Positions 1 through 13,000 of a stretch of 64,000 nt of DNA are shown in pieces. The translations under genes and the position numbers were made by a program. The stretch is from Panorpa germanica (lineage: Eukaryota > Arthropoda > Insecta > Mecoptera > Panorpidae), in contig OY783216.1 of the NCBI GenBank assembly GCA_963678705.1, positions 9,920,001 through 9,984,000 of the forward strand, in the 5' to 3' direction. The stretch's first letter is position 1, and every line of letters starts with the position of its first letter. The notes under the pieces are model-generated. The model worked only from the letters and a program-made list of their open reading frames with translations. It was not told where the DNA came from and did no database searches.

Positions 1-430
1 TTGTAAAATGTTTCAAATCCTTATTTTGAAATGCATTTAATAATATTTAGTAAGTGAAACCTAAGGTGAAACTTATGACATTAATATTTAAAGAGTCTTT
101 CAGCAGGAGATGTCGTTTTAAGTCAACAGAATGACGCAATATATTCGTGAAAAGTAATGACAGTTTTGTTTTAATCCATAGTACAAACTCTGTATTTAGT
201 AATGGCACACAATATCACAGATCGATGAACAAAAGAGATATTTTCTATAGAGAATTCCTAACTATATTCATTGGTAGAACAACAGTAGATATAACTTACC
301 CCTACAAACAGCAATCCATGTTATTTAAAATAAATATATTTGTGTAAAACACTACTTATTTCATTAATTTTTAATGAAGGTTGAATACACAGCATTCAAA
401 CGAAATTGTTTATACTCGTACATATTTTTT

Positions 431-524
431 AATCTATTTTTTCTCTTTATTTTCAGGTAAGGAATGTCTACTATCATCCTTTGTTGTTCACCACCCTGCA
501 CTACAAAATTTAAGGCTCGTAAGT
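431..524 (+). other. Candidate recursive splice site 1 with RS-exon
   Basis: A pyrimidine-rich run (about 431-453) ends in CAG at 454-456 and is followed directly by GTAAGG at 457-462, so a 3' and a 5' splice site abut with no exon between them. That is the consensus of insect ratchet points used in recursive splicing of long introns. A perfect GTAAGT donor follows at 519-524 and defines a 62-nt RS-exon (457-518). Such downstream donors are known to help recognise the site by exon definition before the intron is re-spliced. The 62-nt segment is open in one frame only. It could instead be an ordinary short alternative exon. Confidence 0.62.
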
Positions 525-1960
525 GTTATATTCGTGTATTTACCATTTAAAATTAAAATTACATTTTTTGCTCCGTTTCGAATCTCATTCCTAGACAGTC
601 TGGACTGACTGGGTCGGATCAAAAGTTTTGTATTCTGTATATAGGGTATATACAGTCTAATATATAGAGAGTCTGGCTAACGGGGTAACTTTTAACGCTT
701 TACTTTTCACTTCGTGTTTTTTTATTATTTTTTTATACGTCTAATCAATTCGTTATCAATTTATGTACGTCTGGATGACTTGTTGTTTTTTTGCGATTAA
801 ACTTTAAAAAAAATTATTTGTAAAAGATTAAAACGATGGGTATTCCATCAGATTTATTTCCTTATTAATATACAATCATTTAATTAATTTGGACGAAGTT
901 CAGTGTCACAAAATGTACTTAATTATATTTGGATTGTGATAGATTGTTAAATAACATTAGTTAAAAGAAAACACCATCATCGACACTTTAATAGACCTTC
1001 GGTCTATTTTTTATACTACATTTTAGGGATGTCACGAATGTTCGTTTCCCTACATTCGTGAATGCTTCGGCTTTTTAAATATGATGAGAAAGAGAACGAT
1101 TTATAACAAAAAATATCAAAAAACCTTATTTACTATCATACAAAGCCCAGTCAGCTGAAGACAATAGTATATTTCATTTAATTTTTAATTTTTCATGAAC
1201 TAGCCAACTTTGATTGTTGGACTACTCAAATATTATCAATTCGATTTTGTATCTAATCATTGCTGCCTCAAATACATATTTCTTGCATGGTGAACCATTG
1301 TGATTTTTGGAAATGATAAAATTCGTGAATTTAGCACCCCTGTGAATTGGTGCCTTGAAATGAGGCCACTTGGTCGGCCCCTGTACCTAATGAAGTCTGA
1401 GATATATTTCAATGTTACGTAAAACTTGAATATAATTTATGTGTCCATTTTTGATGTAGACATGGCTACATTCATTGACAGACGTCGTCCACTCACACTA
1501 ACACCTCTTCCCACCCCTTCAAGTCTCGTAAACCATCACCCCCTACCGTGTTTACGCATGTTAAGCATTCAAAGTGCGTGATGAGATTACAGTTGGGTGT
1601 TTTGAAAAATATCGTAGGCAAAGTTTCTGCTTGTATGTGTGAGTGTGTAAGTGTGTGTGTGTGCACTTTACTGGATTAGTAAAATGTTTTATTTACGGGT
1701 ATGGGACACCTATTATTCAGTGGCTAGACTGAACGTTGTGTTTATCTTCTCTTCTCTTCTCTTCTGTTATGTGTGTGTGGTGGGGTGGGGCGGTGTGACA
1801 GATGCACAGAATTGGTTCGATATTAACCTTGAAACCTGCTTCTATTGACAGTAATTTTATAAAGAGTTTAGTAACATGTTATTAGAAGAGTGGTTGTCTG
1901 TACCAGAGATGTTCAACTGTTGTTAGGTTTCTCCCAATTAAAAGTCAATAACTAAACTTA
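525..1960. other. AT-rich noncoding stretch
   Basis: No coding region is supported. It holds a perfect 8-bp hairpin (990-1008), a GT-rich microsatellite around 1632-1662, a TTCTC-type pentamer repeat around 1746-1770, and GC-richer debris near 1330-1400 that resembles decayed transposon sequence but cannot be assigned. Confidence 0.5.
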
Positions 1961-2073
1961 GAGCATATATATATATGGAGTGTGAATAGCCTATGTTTCC
2001 TATAGATTAAAACTGTGTCCAAAATGTGTGCGAGAGAGAAAGGTATATGTTCCTATTTGTTCTTTAAGCTTTG
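1961..2073 (+). repeat. Dispersed repeat, copy 1 of 2
   Basis: About 105 bp are closely repeated at 40059-40163 in the same orientation. Shared blocks include GTGTGAATAGCCTAT and AAAATGTGTGCGAGAGAGAA, and only a few substitutions and small indels separate the copies. No terminal structure or coding content is visible, so the family is unassigned. Confidence 0.75.
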
Positions 2074-4867
2074 TTCCTTACACATGATGTCTTGGTCAGT
2101 TCTGGATTAAGTCACATATCGATTTCTTATACATTATAGTTGCTTGACAAATCGAATCAAAAGATATGTATTTCAATTGTCCTAGAAGCTGCAATTGATT
2201 ATATTTAATGAAAATGTTTATTGCTACTATTTGTTTTGGAAAATGCTTTCATTTAATGTTATTTCTTTGATTACTTTAGTCCGGGCGTTATTTGGATCAA
2301 TGGTGCCTAATAACGCCCATTGACATATTTCTTTTTTTTATCATAAATTGGTAAATTTAGAAATTTTGTTAATCCAAACTAGATTCTCCAATAGAAATAT
2401 ATATGCTTTATTAAATATATTCATAGTTTTCATTCCACTGGTAACCTTTGTTGAAATATTAAATGGAAAACCCTTAGGTGGGCGGTAATTGGTTAACCTA
2501 TCTTATATGTCATCCTACGAACTTATTGAGTGGTGTGTTTATTTCTACAACAAGAACTCTCTTACTCTTCTTCTGGTTATTTTGAAAATAACATCAGCAG
2601 TGAATATCACTTCTATCAAAATGTATTGTACAATTGCACTGATTCAACGATTCAAATGAACTTTGTTACAAGTACTCGAACCCTACTATATATTATATGC
2701 CAGTACAATTCTGGGTCCATTGAACTATATACATACATACATAAAATAGCTGGTTCTTTGTAATCATCCGAATCCGATGTCAATAAACTCTGATAAATCA
2801 AAAGTTTGTTTTATATCTTGTCATCTTCTTATTTTCTTGTTTCGTAATGTACATTTTTATAGTAATTTAATTCTTAATTGGATCTCTGGTAATTATTACA
2901 CTCGCGCAAGTTCGTATCGTTTTAACAAAGCCTCAAATGTTTAAAGAATATTTAATTAAATATTCCAACGGTGCTATTATGTAATAAAGTAACTTACTAA
3001 TTAGAGACCTACGTACGTACATTCAAATATATATTATTTTGTTAATTATAACCATTAGAAAATTATAAACACAGGGAGTTTGAAAATTTTCTTTAAGCGC
3101 TTCATTTCTTAATAAAAGATATTTTTACGGTTTTTCCAATTTTTTTTAATCATTCTAGATTTTCTCAAAGTTCTCAAAATAAGCATTTGTTTCAGTGATT
3201 TCAGTCGCCAGGCTATTTCTTCAGGTTTGGAAACAGGAAATAGTCGCGGGTGGCAAAATCTGAATGGGGTAGCAATTTGTAGCCGAATTTATGAATTTTT
3301 CATCCTCTTAATAGATAAAGGCGCTGCGCGGGAAATTCAAAGAGTCACTGAATTATCAAAGATAATTCCTTAAGTTTAAGATTCTTTCCTACTGACCGCC
3401 TTGCCGTTCCAATTCATCACACCTATCCTCTATAGGTTCTCTTCGTATTTTTTCGAATAAGTTGGTCCATTTAGTAAGGTTAATTATTCTTAATGTTCAG
3501 TAATCATTCAGGAGCTCTGAGAAGGTATAAATTTTTCGAAAAAATATGTGTTTTTTTATTCTGATTTCTACAATGTTACTTCTTTCGAATGATTTGTGTC
3601 CTCATAGCAGTGGCAGTCACAATTTACTTAGACCAGAGCTCTCACGCTAATGGTTATCAAAATTTGTAGACATTTGTTTCATCTTCTTAATATTTGGTGT
3701 CACCCGTTACACACTAACGCGGATGTAGTTAAGTAAACGGCAGCCAACTTATATATAATTATCAGTACAGACAACTTGAACCCAACACACACGTCTGCCA
3801 CAAATCTTCCAAAGCAAAATTTCATAATAACATTCCGTTATTTACGAAGAAGCAGTAAAATTTATTATTGAAATAACAGTAGTCATTTTTACGACGTTAT
3901 TAAATTACTTGTATTTAAAAATCTATATTAAAATATTGCTTATTAAGATGTTACAGTCTTTAATTTTAATTGCCGATTAGTTTATATCATCTCTGATGTA
4001 AATTCTAATATTCTGATTATTTCTGTAATATCATAAATAGCAAAAGTGATTTATGATTTTTTTGATGATATAATTTGAATCAATGAACGCGATTTGTGTT
4101 TAAAATACGAATAGCATTAACCACATAAATTTGCTCTATACAATTACTTGTATTTACGGTTAATCTAACATAAAATTTGTTACCTTCAAGTAAAAATCAA
4201 CCTTTTGTGACCAATTTTATTGCTCTTATTGCTATTATATAGTCATGTTCAACACTATCGACATCAAAGTGTTGGTGAGCTTCATTTACATTAATTATAA
4301 ATTACATAATGAGTTAAACAAATAATTCTATCATAGTCATAGTAATGAATGTAGTGTCATGTAACATAATCTATTTCTTTTACATTTTGAAATCTATTCT
4401 TTTGTGATTACGAGAAACTATTATTTGAAATAGATACAAAAAAAGAATAAACAAAAAAAAACATATAATTATATGTCAGTCGAAATGTAAACGAAATTAT
4501 ACACGCTGTCTAGTCAGATTACAAGCTCTTTAGGTTACACTTACCTTGTTTACAAACAAAACCTTCTCAGTGACACACTGTGTAGTGTGACGTCATCGCC
4601 ACTGACAGTGTGACACATTACCCGCATTTTTTATGATAATTAACGCTGTATAACGCATGACTTATTTTTATTGTATAGCAATAGAATTTCACTTAATTAG
4701 AACAAGCAGTTTTTCACTTTTATGTTTTTAGAAAAATGTTAGAAATTTTAGAAACACTTTCTAGTTTGATTTTAGATGTTAATGGATGGGTTTAGAATGT
4801 TTTCCAAATTTTAGAGCAGTAGGTCATATGTTTTAGTCAGTGTTTTGTATCTAGATACATTAAGAAT
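2074..4867. other. AT-rich noncoding stretch
   Basis: No gene is supported. A 10-bp inverted repeat GGGCGTTATT/AATAACGCCC (2283-2292 and 2309-2318) overlaps a second possible hairpin TCAATGG/CCATTGA (2297-2303 and 2317-2323). The two stems cannot form together. The remainder is AT-rich with short poly-T and poly-A runs. Confidence 0.5.
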
Positions 4868-4974
4868 GGTACACATACGTGAGACTTAAACATGCAATAT
4901 CTAACATCTGTTGTAACAAGTTGAACAACACGTCCACACTAGTGCGACATGCAACTTAATACGTCGGAAGCTTT
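4868..4974 (-). mobile_element. MITE family 1, fragment A (one end)
   Basis: This is an end fragment of the short inverted-repeat family that is near full length at 45822-46194, 51546-51925 and 63291-63724. It starts GGTACACATACGTG, carries the subterminal CTTAAACATGC core, and ends at a block containing CAACTTAATACGTCGGAAGC that is shared with the copies at 9155 and 63640. Orientation is inverted relative to the copy at 63291. Confidence 0.7.
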
Positions 4975-4978
4975 GACG

Positions 4979-7900
4979 CTCAATTATAAAAGCGTTATCA
5001 AACACTATATTGCCATAGTGATCCTAACTGCAAAGGGCGGTTATGATTGCTACTATTACATCAACTGGCATGTATTTCAGAATTAACAGGTTAACAAATG
5101 ACAGCGAATATTGGTCCTATACTGGTACATTCATATTTAACACAACAAATAAATTATCTCTTTTGTAATCTATTACAAAAAGTTGTGAATTGATTGCAAT
5201 TTTCTTCCATTAACTAAACAATTAACTTTTCAACTAACATTTTCCGTTCTTGCAGTTAAAGTTACGGACTGTTGGAACGACAATGTAGCCGTGGCACTAA
5301 TCGTCGCTCATGCTCGGCCAATTTTTGTACACGCTTTCTTTGTCTACTAAGCGTGATTGCCCAAGACTTAAACAAATGCGTAAATAAAAAGAAATAAAAC
5401 AAAAGAAACCTTCTTCCAATTCAAAGATTATTTAAAATAAAAGTGTAGATAACTGAGATGTGCAATGCAATATTACGTGGACAAGGTACGGCCGTGAGTT
5501 AAGAGACCTAGATTTGTTTCGTCTTTAAGAAACCAGTGTCAAATATATCAAGTTTTTCCCAGTGTTAATTTCTCACGTTAATTAGCTTTGTAGTAAATGA
5601 TTTAATTTGCATAATAAATATTTGGTAGCGCCATTTAGTTATAGATGAAGAAACTACAACAGGTTGCAGACAAAGTGGTGACCCAGTAAACAATTTGGTG
5701 AAGTGTCATATTTTGTGACGTTAATATCGAGCAAATGCTGCGGCTACTAGTGAACAATGGGGTTAAATTTCGACCAATTTTTGTTGCTAGTTGAATGGGA
5801 TATGCCCCTCTCCCAGAGGTTTTTCAGAGTCTCATATATATCTCTCAATTATTGAAATAATAACTTAAATAACGATTAAAATAAACATAATCAAATTTCT
5901 ATTAAAATCCAATTAAATGAAATAGGCTTTTACAGTAGTTAAACTAGTGATGATCAATTAGTCTGTGCGCTCATTAAAAGAAATAATGACAGCAATAATT
6001 TGCAACCTAATATTAGAATATTTAAAAATCCTGTTACACAATCCACCAGCATCTTCTGCCTTGCTCACGGTAGCTATTTAATATCTTACAATCAGTAGCA
6101 TCAATTTAAAATTCTCTTAACCATTTCTTAGAACTGTCGACGCCATTTTGATGGTTTTTTTTTTGCTTTCTTGATGTACAATGCTCTGTGTTTCTGACCA
6201 CCAAATAAAACCCAATAAACCGGTCTCTTCACAGGCAAAGATGTTTAAATGTTGCTTTTTGTTAACTCTCCTTCTCCTTACTCCCCCTCCCCCTCTCGTA
6301 TATCCCTTTAAAACTTCTTTGTTTATACTGAAAGCTATCTGCACATTCCGCGTTCGCGTTCGCGTACGTGGACCGCCGAGCAACGCCTTATTTGAGAATG
6401 TTTAAGAAAAACGTAAGTGACTGCACGATATAGAAAAAAAATCGTGAACACGAAAAAGAATTATATCACCTGAAGTCTAAAGGAATGACATAAGACAAAC
6501 AAAACGACGGATAAATCAAGTATTTATTGTTATTGAAACGTCAACAATTAACATTTTTAATTAGCAGATTCGTTATAAATTACTGATGTTATCTTTTGTG
6601 TTTGTATATTCTTTCAACAAATATTTTGGTTTGAAATTGAAATTGATCTAATTAAATCATCACGAACCAATTGAATTCATCTCACCTATTGTTTTATCCC
6701 ATTCACAGTTTTTTCTTATCAAAACTATTTTCCTGACGGTGTACTTTTTGTTTTTCAATTCCTTGTGTTTATTTCATCAGCACAACGGCTCTCATTAGAA
6801 CGCAGTATGTTACAACGTTACGCATTGATGAGTTTTGACCAAATTTGGTGCACGCACGTATCTCTTGTGTTGACTGAATGTCTGAACAGTTATTGCAACG
6901 CTCTGTCCTCTGCGATATTGTGTGAGATCAGTTAACTAACATACCTTATTAGCAGCTGATTTTTTTTATGATTGTCACATTTTTATTAAATGACATATTT
7001 ATTTTTTTATTGCAATATACAAACTACTAACTTATGAAATATGTAAACTCGTGATGAAATTAGCATTTGTAATACATTTTCACTAATTAGGATATTTAAG
7101 TAATGTGAAATATTTATTAGCTTGATTAAGACATAATAGTATGCAAATATTTTAATCAAAAATAGAATCAATAATTTTACTTAAAATTAGAAAAAATTAA
7201 ACCTTTGCTGAAACGATCGAAAAGACCGAAATTGGAGAATGTAGCACATCCCAGTAAACATTTTGGAGTCACTTTGGCATCATATTGAAGATGCGTATGA
7301 TTTTTTGTAATAAAAGAGTTTATTTACATGGCGAACAGTTTTTTATTCTTAAACATTCGGATCATTACCAGTGTATGTCGACAAGCACAGATGTACTCTG
7401 ATGGAGGTCGACACAATAAGAACGCTGGCAGCTTTATTCTTATAACATCCGAGGATACTTTTGAGTCTACTAATAAACTACATTAAAATACTTTTGCCAC
7501 CACTTTTCTACGTACTTGGATTCGTTCCATTTAGAAGTGAGTCATCGTACACCAAATTTGAATTCATTCAATTCGTCTATTCGTAAAATAATTTTGTTTT
7601 AAGACATAAGTCATATCTCCTGCGTTCGACCGCCTAAGTACTTAAGCAGTTCACTCATACTTCCATTTAGTTTACATTCTTTTCTTAGTAGTCCAATTAA
7701 ATTGTTGACAACTACAATGACTAATCGTGTATGATTACTCTGCAACATTCCAAGCCGTTGTTTTTGTTGTGCTGTACAAATCCTTCGAGCATTAACCGCC
7801 TGCCGCCCAGCATCATACGAGCACATAATAGGTTGCAGCAGACACAGATGTTCCACCGTTCTTTTATTTAGTCAGCGTAGGTGTTAGTTTTATATTTCCT

Positions 7901-9154
7901 TTTTAAAATAGAATTGCTTTGAAGGTTTCAGCAAACTAATCTTTATTGTTATTTCAAATATGTTCATTACAGAATATTTGATACAGAAAATATAATAATA
8001 ATAGCAATTGTGGCTAGTCTTTGAGATATAATTTATTGAATTAAAACAGAAAAAGTATTCTCTTAATTAAGAGTCAATAATTATGTAACCATAGAGGTAT
8101 AAGAATAGAGTGCGCAAGATGCTGAATACTGTGATAAAGACAAAGAGAGAGATAGCTGCCAAAAGTCCTCTGTGTCTTTTTCTAGCAGAGCACTCCATCT
8201 ACTTGCTTGCTTACTGATATTATTGCATTTTTTATTTTAATGTTTTTTTGGTGTTACATTCTTTTACATATATATACATTCTCCTTGTCTTCCTAATTTC
8301 TCAACTACTCCCCCCACAGTACCGTAGCGCCGCCACTGATTATCAATTTAATTAATATATACGTAAATGTCGTAGAAGCAGGTGTTCAAATTGATATATT
8401 TAGTGTCAATGCCTTAAAATTATTAACTTACGCCATTCTTCATCAGCGACATATATGTTTTAATAACTCATCAATAATTCATGGTTCAATCGTTGAACCA
8501 ATGCAGCAATGCCTTGATTTAAAACATGTCACATTTAATAACTGCCTAACGCTTTAATTGTGATTTAATACAAATGAGGTACACGCTACATGGTTATTAA
8601 TTATAAATTATTTATAACTTGTTATATTAAATAGCGATGCAAACATTCATCTAAAATTGAATTAATCTAAAATGGTCATAACAGGTTGTCGAGATTAACG
8701 CCATGTCGCTTCGCCGTCGACTTGTTGTCAGGGTTTCCTGCCAAGAAAATATTCTTGTTTCATAATAACATATTCATAATTAATTTGACACCATTTTTGT
8801 TGTTTTTTGTTTTTTTTTTTGCGTTACTTCAATTAGTCTTGATTGTTAATAAAAAGATCAAACCTACGTTTTATGTGCCTTAATTCCAATCAATTGGAAC
8901 AGTATGACAGTGACTGTTCATCATGTACTTCATCGTCTCATCAGGCCTTCATCATTTAGGTTTATATTTTTTAAAGGTAAACGTTTCAAGGTTGGCACTA
9001 TTCGTGGTATAAAGCAAATGGCAAACAAATATGCTGTCTTGGCATTGCCTAGGAGATTACTTCGAAAAGTAACTCCCTTAGTTGTTGTCTAGTGGACTTA
9101 TTCGCATTCCCATCTAATCACACGCCATATTAGCCATATCTATATCTTAACATC
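4979..9154. other. AT-rich stretch with two weak exon-like patches
   Basis: No gene is supported. A good acceptor at 5253-5255 is followed by 31 open codons, a stop and two AATAAA hexamers (see the separate entry). A CT-rich run at about 6270-6300 and a CGCGTT-type repeat at about 6349-6367 lie within a patch that, read on the minus strand, ends in a well-placed ATGGCG start near 6147 followed by only nine codons. A minus-strand 81-codon frame (7611-7856) has no recognisable family. The rest is AT-rich. Confidence 0.4.
5256..5398 (+). other. Possible alternative terminal exon
   Basis: A pyrimidine-rich acceptor (TTTTCCGTTCTTGCAG, ending at 5255) precedes a segment open for 31 codons in one phase. 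It ends at TAA 5348-5350 and has AATAAA hexamers at 5383-5388 and 5393-5398. The order acceptor, short open frame, stop, polyadenylation signal is what a short alternative last exon of a plus-strand gene would look like. Such an arrangement can arise by chance in AT-rich DNA, and no protein family is recognised. Confidence 0.2.
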
Positions 9155-9331
9155 CGAACAGACTGGTGCGACTTAAACATGCGATATCCAACATTTGTTG
9201 GAACATGTTGTACAACACGTCCACACTACTGCGACATGCAACTTAATACGTCGGAAGCTTTCATATTGACATTCAATTATTTATTTGAATAATTTTTATT
9301 TATTTCTAAACACAACTAAAAATAACGTCAA
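9155..9331 (-). mobile_element. MITE family 1, fragment B
   Basis: It shares the core GTGCGACTTAAACATGCG and the block CAACTTAATACGTCGGAAGC with the fragment at 4868 and, inverted, with the copy at 63291. It continues into TTTCTAAACACAACTAAA and AACGTCAA, which are also present in the copy at 45822. It is an internally rearranged or truncated member, lying about 200 bp from the BEL/Pao element. Confidence 0.7.
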
Positions 9332-9524
9332 CGCCAACTGTCAACAATAATTTCTAATTTCAATGCAATAAATAATATTCAGTAGAACCTCCATTACTTC
9401 TATTTATTTGGTGTCATGACTTATGTACAATGTAGAATTGCGTAACAAACCTACCAACATATGGTATCCATTGTACTCACTTTGCCCTCTGTTCCATTGT
9501 TCGTCGCCTAGAATGGTAAATTTT

Positions 9525-9529
9525 AATTC
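9525..9529. repeat. Target-site duplication (left) of BEL/Pao element
   Basis: AATTC directly precedes the TG of the left LTR and is repeated exactly at 16256-16260 after the CA of the right LTR. A 5-bp duplication is usual for BEL/Pao integrases. Confidence 0.9.
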
Positions 9530-9859
9530 TGTACGAAATAAAACCATGCGAGTATTTGTAGATTGAATAATTATTCAATTGTTTAATGATAAAATAATTT
9601 TACACTTTTTTAATATAAATTTAACCACAAATTCTAATGATATAAAATGGTTGCGAAACATGCTACGACAGTGCAAAAGCCAAAACACGAGTGACTCGAA
9701 AGCCATACGGCTGTAGCGTGCACAGCAGTCGTCGTTGTGTTGCCCAACACGTCGCTGTGTTGCCCTGAGTAAGATTTCTACCAGAGACAACAATACAATA
9801 TTAAACTAGAATGTCAACAGAGACACATTTTATGTTCTGTGCTAATTTTGTACTGAACA
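9530..9859 (-). repeat. 3' LTR of BEL/Pao element
   Basis: 330 bp, same length and apparently the same sequence as 15926-16255. It begins TGTACGAAATAAAACC and ends GTACTGAACA in plus-strand reading. A 72-codon frame inside it (9575-9793, minus) occurs identically in the other LTR and is a by-product of the duplication, not a gene. Confidence 0.95.
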
Positions 9860-10090
9860 TAAATTACCAGCCAGCAGAACGTAGCTGATCCCACAACCAA
9901 CTTAAAATATATATAAAAATACATTAATACATAGAGCTACATAAATTTACAAACTTCTTAAATCTATGATAGTCTACATAATTGTATGAGAATAATATAA
10001 AATAAAACAAAATAACAATTATTCTAAAGATAACAGAAAACGTAATTAACATTTTAGCATACATTATCAATTGCATAATGTACACAACAA
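9860..10090 (-). other. 3' untranslated region of BEL/Pao element
   Basis: This is noncoding sequence between the gag-pol stop and the 3' LTR. No purine-rich polypurine tract is obvious directly next to the LTR, which is where plus-strand priming is expected. Confidence 0.75.
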
Positions 10091-13000
10091 TCAATTCAGT
10101 GGTAATCTACACAATTTTGTGATGGGTCTGTTGTAGATCTTATCACCAATTTTTATTTCCGCCACTCTCACCTTTCCATCTTTACCAAAAAAGACCTTTG
10201 TGATTCTGGCCATTGGCCAATTTAATGGGGGTGAGTTTAGATTCTTTACAATAACTAAATCACCTTCTTTCAGGTTCTCATTAGCATATTTCCACTTGGG
10301 ACGGCTCTGAAGCTGTGTGAGATAATCCTTAGACCAAGCTTGCCAAAAGTCTTGTTTTAGTTTTTTAACAATATTCCAAAACTTAAGACGATTGACTGGT
10401 ACCTCTGTTAAATTAACTTCAGGGTATTCAATCAGAGCAGTGCCAATTAGAAAATGTGCTGGAGTCAAATACTTATATTCATTTGGGCTTAGTGGAAGCA
10501 GTGGTCTTGAGTTTAGCACACCTTCAATCTGTATGACAACTGAATTTAATTCTTCATAAGTTAAGGCCAAATTACCAACTACTCTCTTAAGGTGGTGCTT
10601 CACACTTTTGACCCCTGCTTCCCATATACCACCAAATTCAGGAGCATAACTGGGTATAAACATAAATTTTATATATAGATTATTACAAAAACTTATAACA
10701 TTATTTCTATGAGACTTATTAGTCTGTAAATTATACAACTCTTTTAATTCATTAGCAGCACCCTTGAATGTTTTAGCATTGTCACAATAAATTTTAGTAG
10801 GCATGCCTCGTCTAGAAATAAAACGATTGAGACATGCCAAGAATGTTTCAGTTCTTAAATCAGAAACCACTTCCATGTGTATGGCCTTTGTAGAAAAGCA
10901 AACAAACAATGAAATGTAACCTTTTGTAATCAATGGTTTACGTATGCGAGCTATCTTTATGTTAAAAGGTCCACAAAAATCTACACCTACATGCTGAAAT
11001 GGTCTTGTAGCTGTAACTCTGTCAGCTGGCAAAGAACCCATCAATTGTTTAGCAGATTCAGCCTTCAATCGTGAACATATAACACATTTGTATAGTACCT
11101 TTTTGACCTCCCGTATGCCATTGATAATCCAGAACTTTTGAGACAAGGAGCTGAGTACTAATCTAGCACCAGCATGGAGCAAACGTAAGTGCTCATTTTT
11201 GATTATGATAGAAGTGATATTGTTGTCCTTTGGCAGTATGAATGGGTGCATTTTATCTTTTGCAATGCCTGCATTTTGCAATCTGCCACCAACACGAATT
11301 AAACCAGTGCTGTCTATGAAAGGGTGGAGATTACCTATACCGGTCTTGATAATGATACCACCTAGGAGACATTTTATTTCTTTAAAAAATATTTGCCTTT
11401 GAACTGAGCGAATGATAATTAATAAAGAATTATGAAGTTCTTGTGGAGATAAATGTCCACAAATATTATTTTTAGAAATAGTAAGATAAGAACAAATTGA
11501 ACTGTGTACTGCCTTTTTACAATTATTAAAGAATCTATACACATAAGCTAATACACGCTGTAGCTTATTGATATTGGAGAATTTTTTAAACAAGTCTAGC
11601 ATTAACGGTGCTTGTTCGACTTCAATGTTACAAACATTACAGCTTTTATCTTCATCGTCTGATGGAAGTACTGTATTTAAATCAAAATAATGATCATGTT
11701 TAAAATGAGAATTGGATAGATACTGGGGACCGTTCCACCAAAGATTTTGATTTTTTAAGTGTTGTGGTTCTATACCACGAGAAATTATATCAGCTGGGTT
11801 ATCAGCTGATTTTACATAGTACCAAGAGAATTTATCTGTGAGCTCTGTTATTTTCTTTACTCTGTTATTAACATAGATATTGGTTTTTAATTTGTCCGCT
11901 TGAATCCAAGCAAGGACTATTTTGGAATCACAATAAAGGAAAAGTCTATGTTCCAATCTAGTTTTGAGTAAATTACTAACTCTAACCGCAAGTTGTGCCA
12001 ACAAAACTGCACTATTTAGCTCTAGTTGGGGTATTGTAAGTACCTTACCTAGTGGAGCCACACGAGACTTGGCACAAATTAATTTTGTTTTTACGTTGTC
12101 ATTTGCTGTAATGGTTCTTAAATATAGGCAGCACCCGTACGCCTTCATAGATGCGTCTGCATAGCCTATTAATTCTGCAGTGACAAAATTTTCCTCCTTT
12201 ATAAGTCGATCTATTGAAATGCTGTCTGCTATCTTTAGACCATTAAGGAACTTTTCCCACATCTGTAATTGCTTGTCAGGCAGCGGTGCGTCCCAATCTA
12301 TTTTCAAAAACCAAAGCTCTTGCATGATTAACTTGGCAACTACAATTATAGGGCCAATCAATCCTAACGGGTCAAATAAAGTCCCAATAAAACTAAGCAC
12401 TTTTCTTTTAGTATTCAAATTGTTACTATTCGTGTTAGGACATTTAAAAGTAAATGTATCCAAAATAACATTGTATTTTAGACCTAATGTTTTAATAATG
12501 GCTGATTTATTCAAATCTAATTCATTGATATATTTTTTATCACTAGAGATGTCGTCGAGCACTGGGGGATGATTGGAAGACCATTTGTGTAATTTAAAAT
12601 TACCTAATTGTAACAAACCAATTAATTGAGACTTTAATTCAGATAACTCTTCCACGTCATCGCACCCAACTATGACATCATCAACATACGTATTATGGCA
12701 CATTGCTCTCGCTGCGAGAGGATATTTATGTTTGTAGCGATGGGCAAGTTCTATGAGACATCGTGTGGCCAAAAAGGTAGAAGATTTGAGTCCATATGTT
12801 ACAGTTTTTAATTGCAAACAACTGATGGGCTTACCTGGATCATCTCTCCATAAAATATTTTGTAAGACATTGTAAGTGTCATTTGTGAGAATACAGCGGA
12901 ACATTTTTTCTATGTCACAGACAATTGTGTACACATAAGTTCTAAACAGTAGGAGAATATCGAAGAGCTCGCCTTGAACCACAGGACCATTCAGCATAAC

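Noticed and set aside
7611-7856. 81-codon minus frame with fairly protein-like composition
   Set aside because: No family recognised and no splice sites or start context that support it. Could be a transposon remnant but cannot be shown.
9575-9793. 72-codon minus frame, repeated at 15971-16189
   Set aside because: Lies wholly in the LTRs. The identical copies reflect LTR duplication, not two genes.
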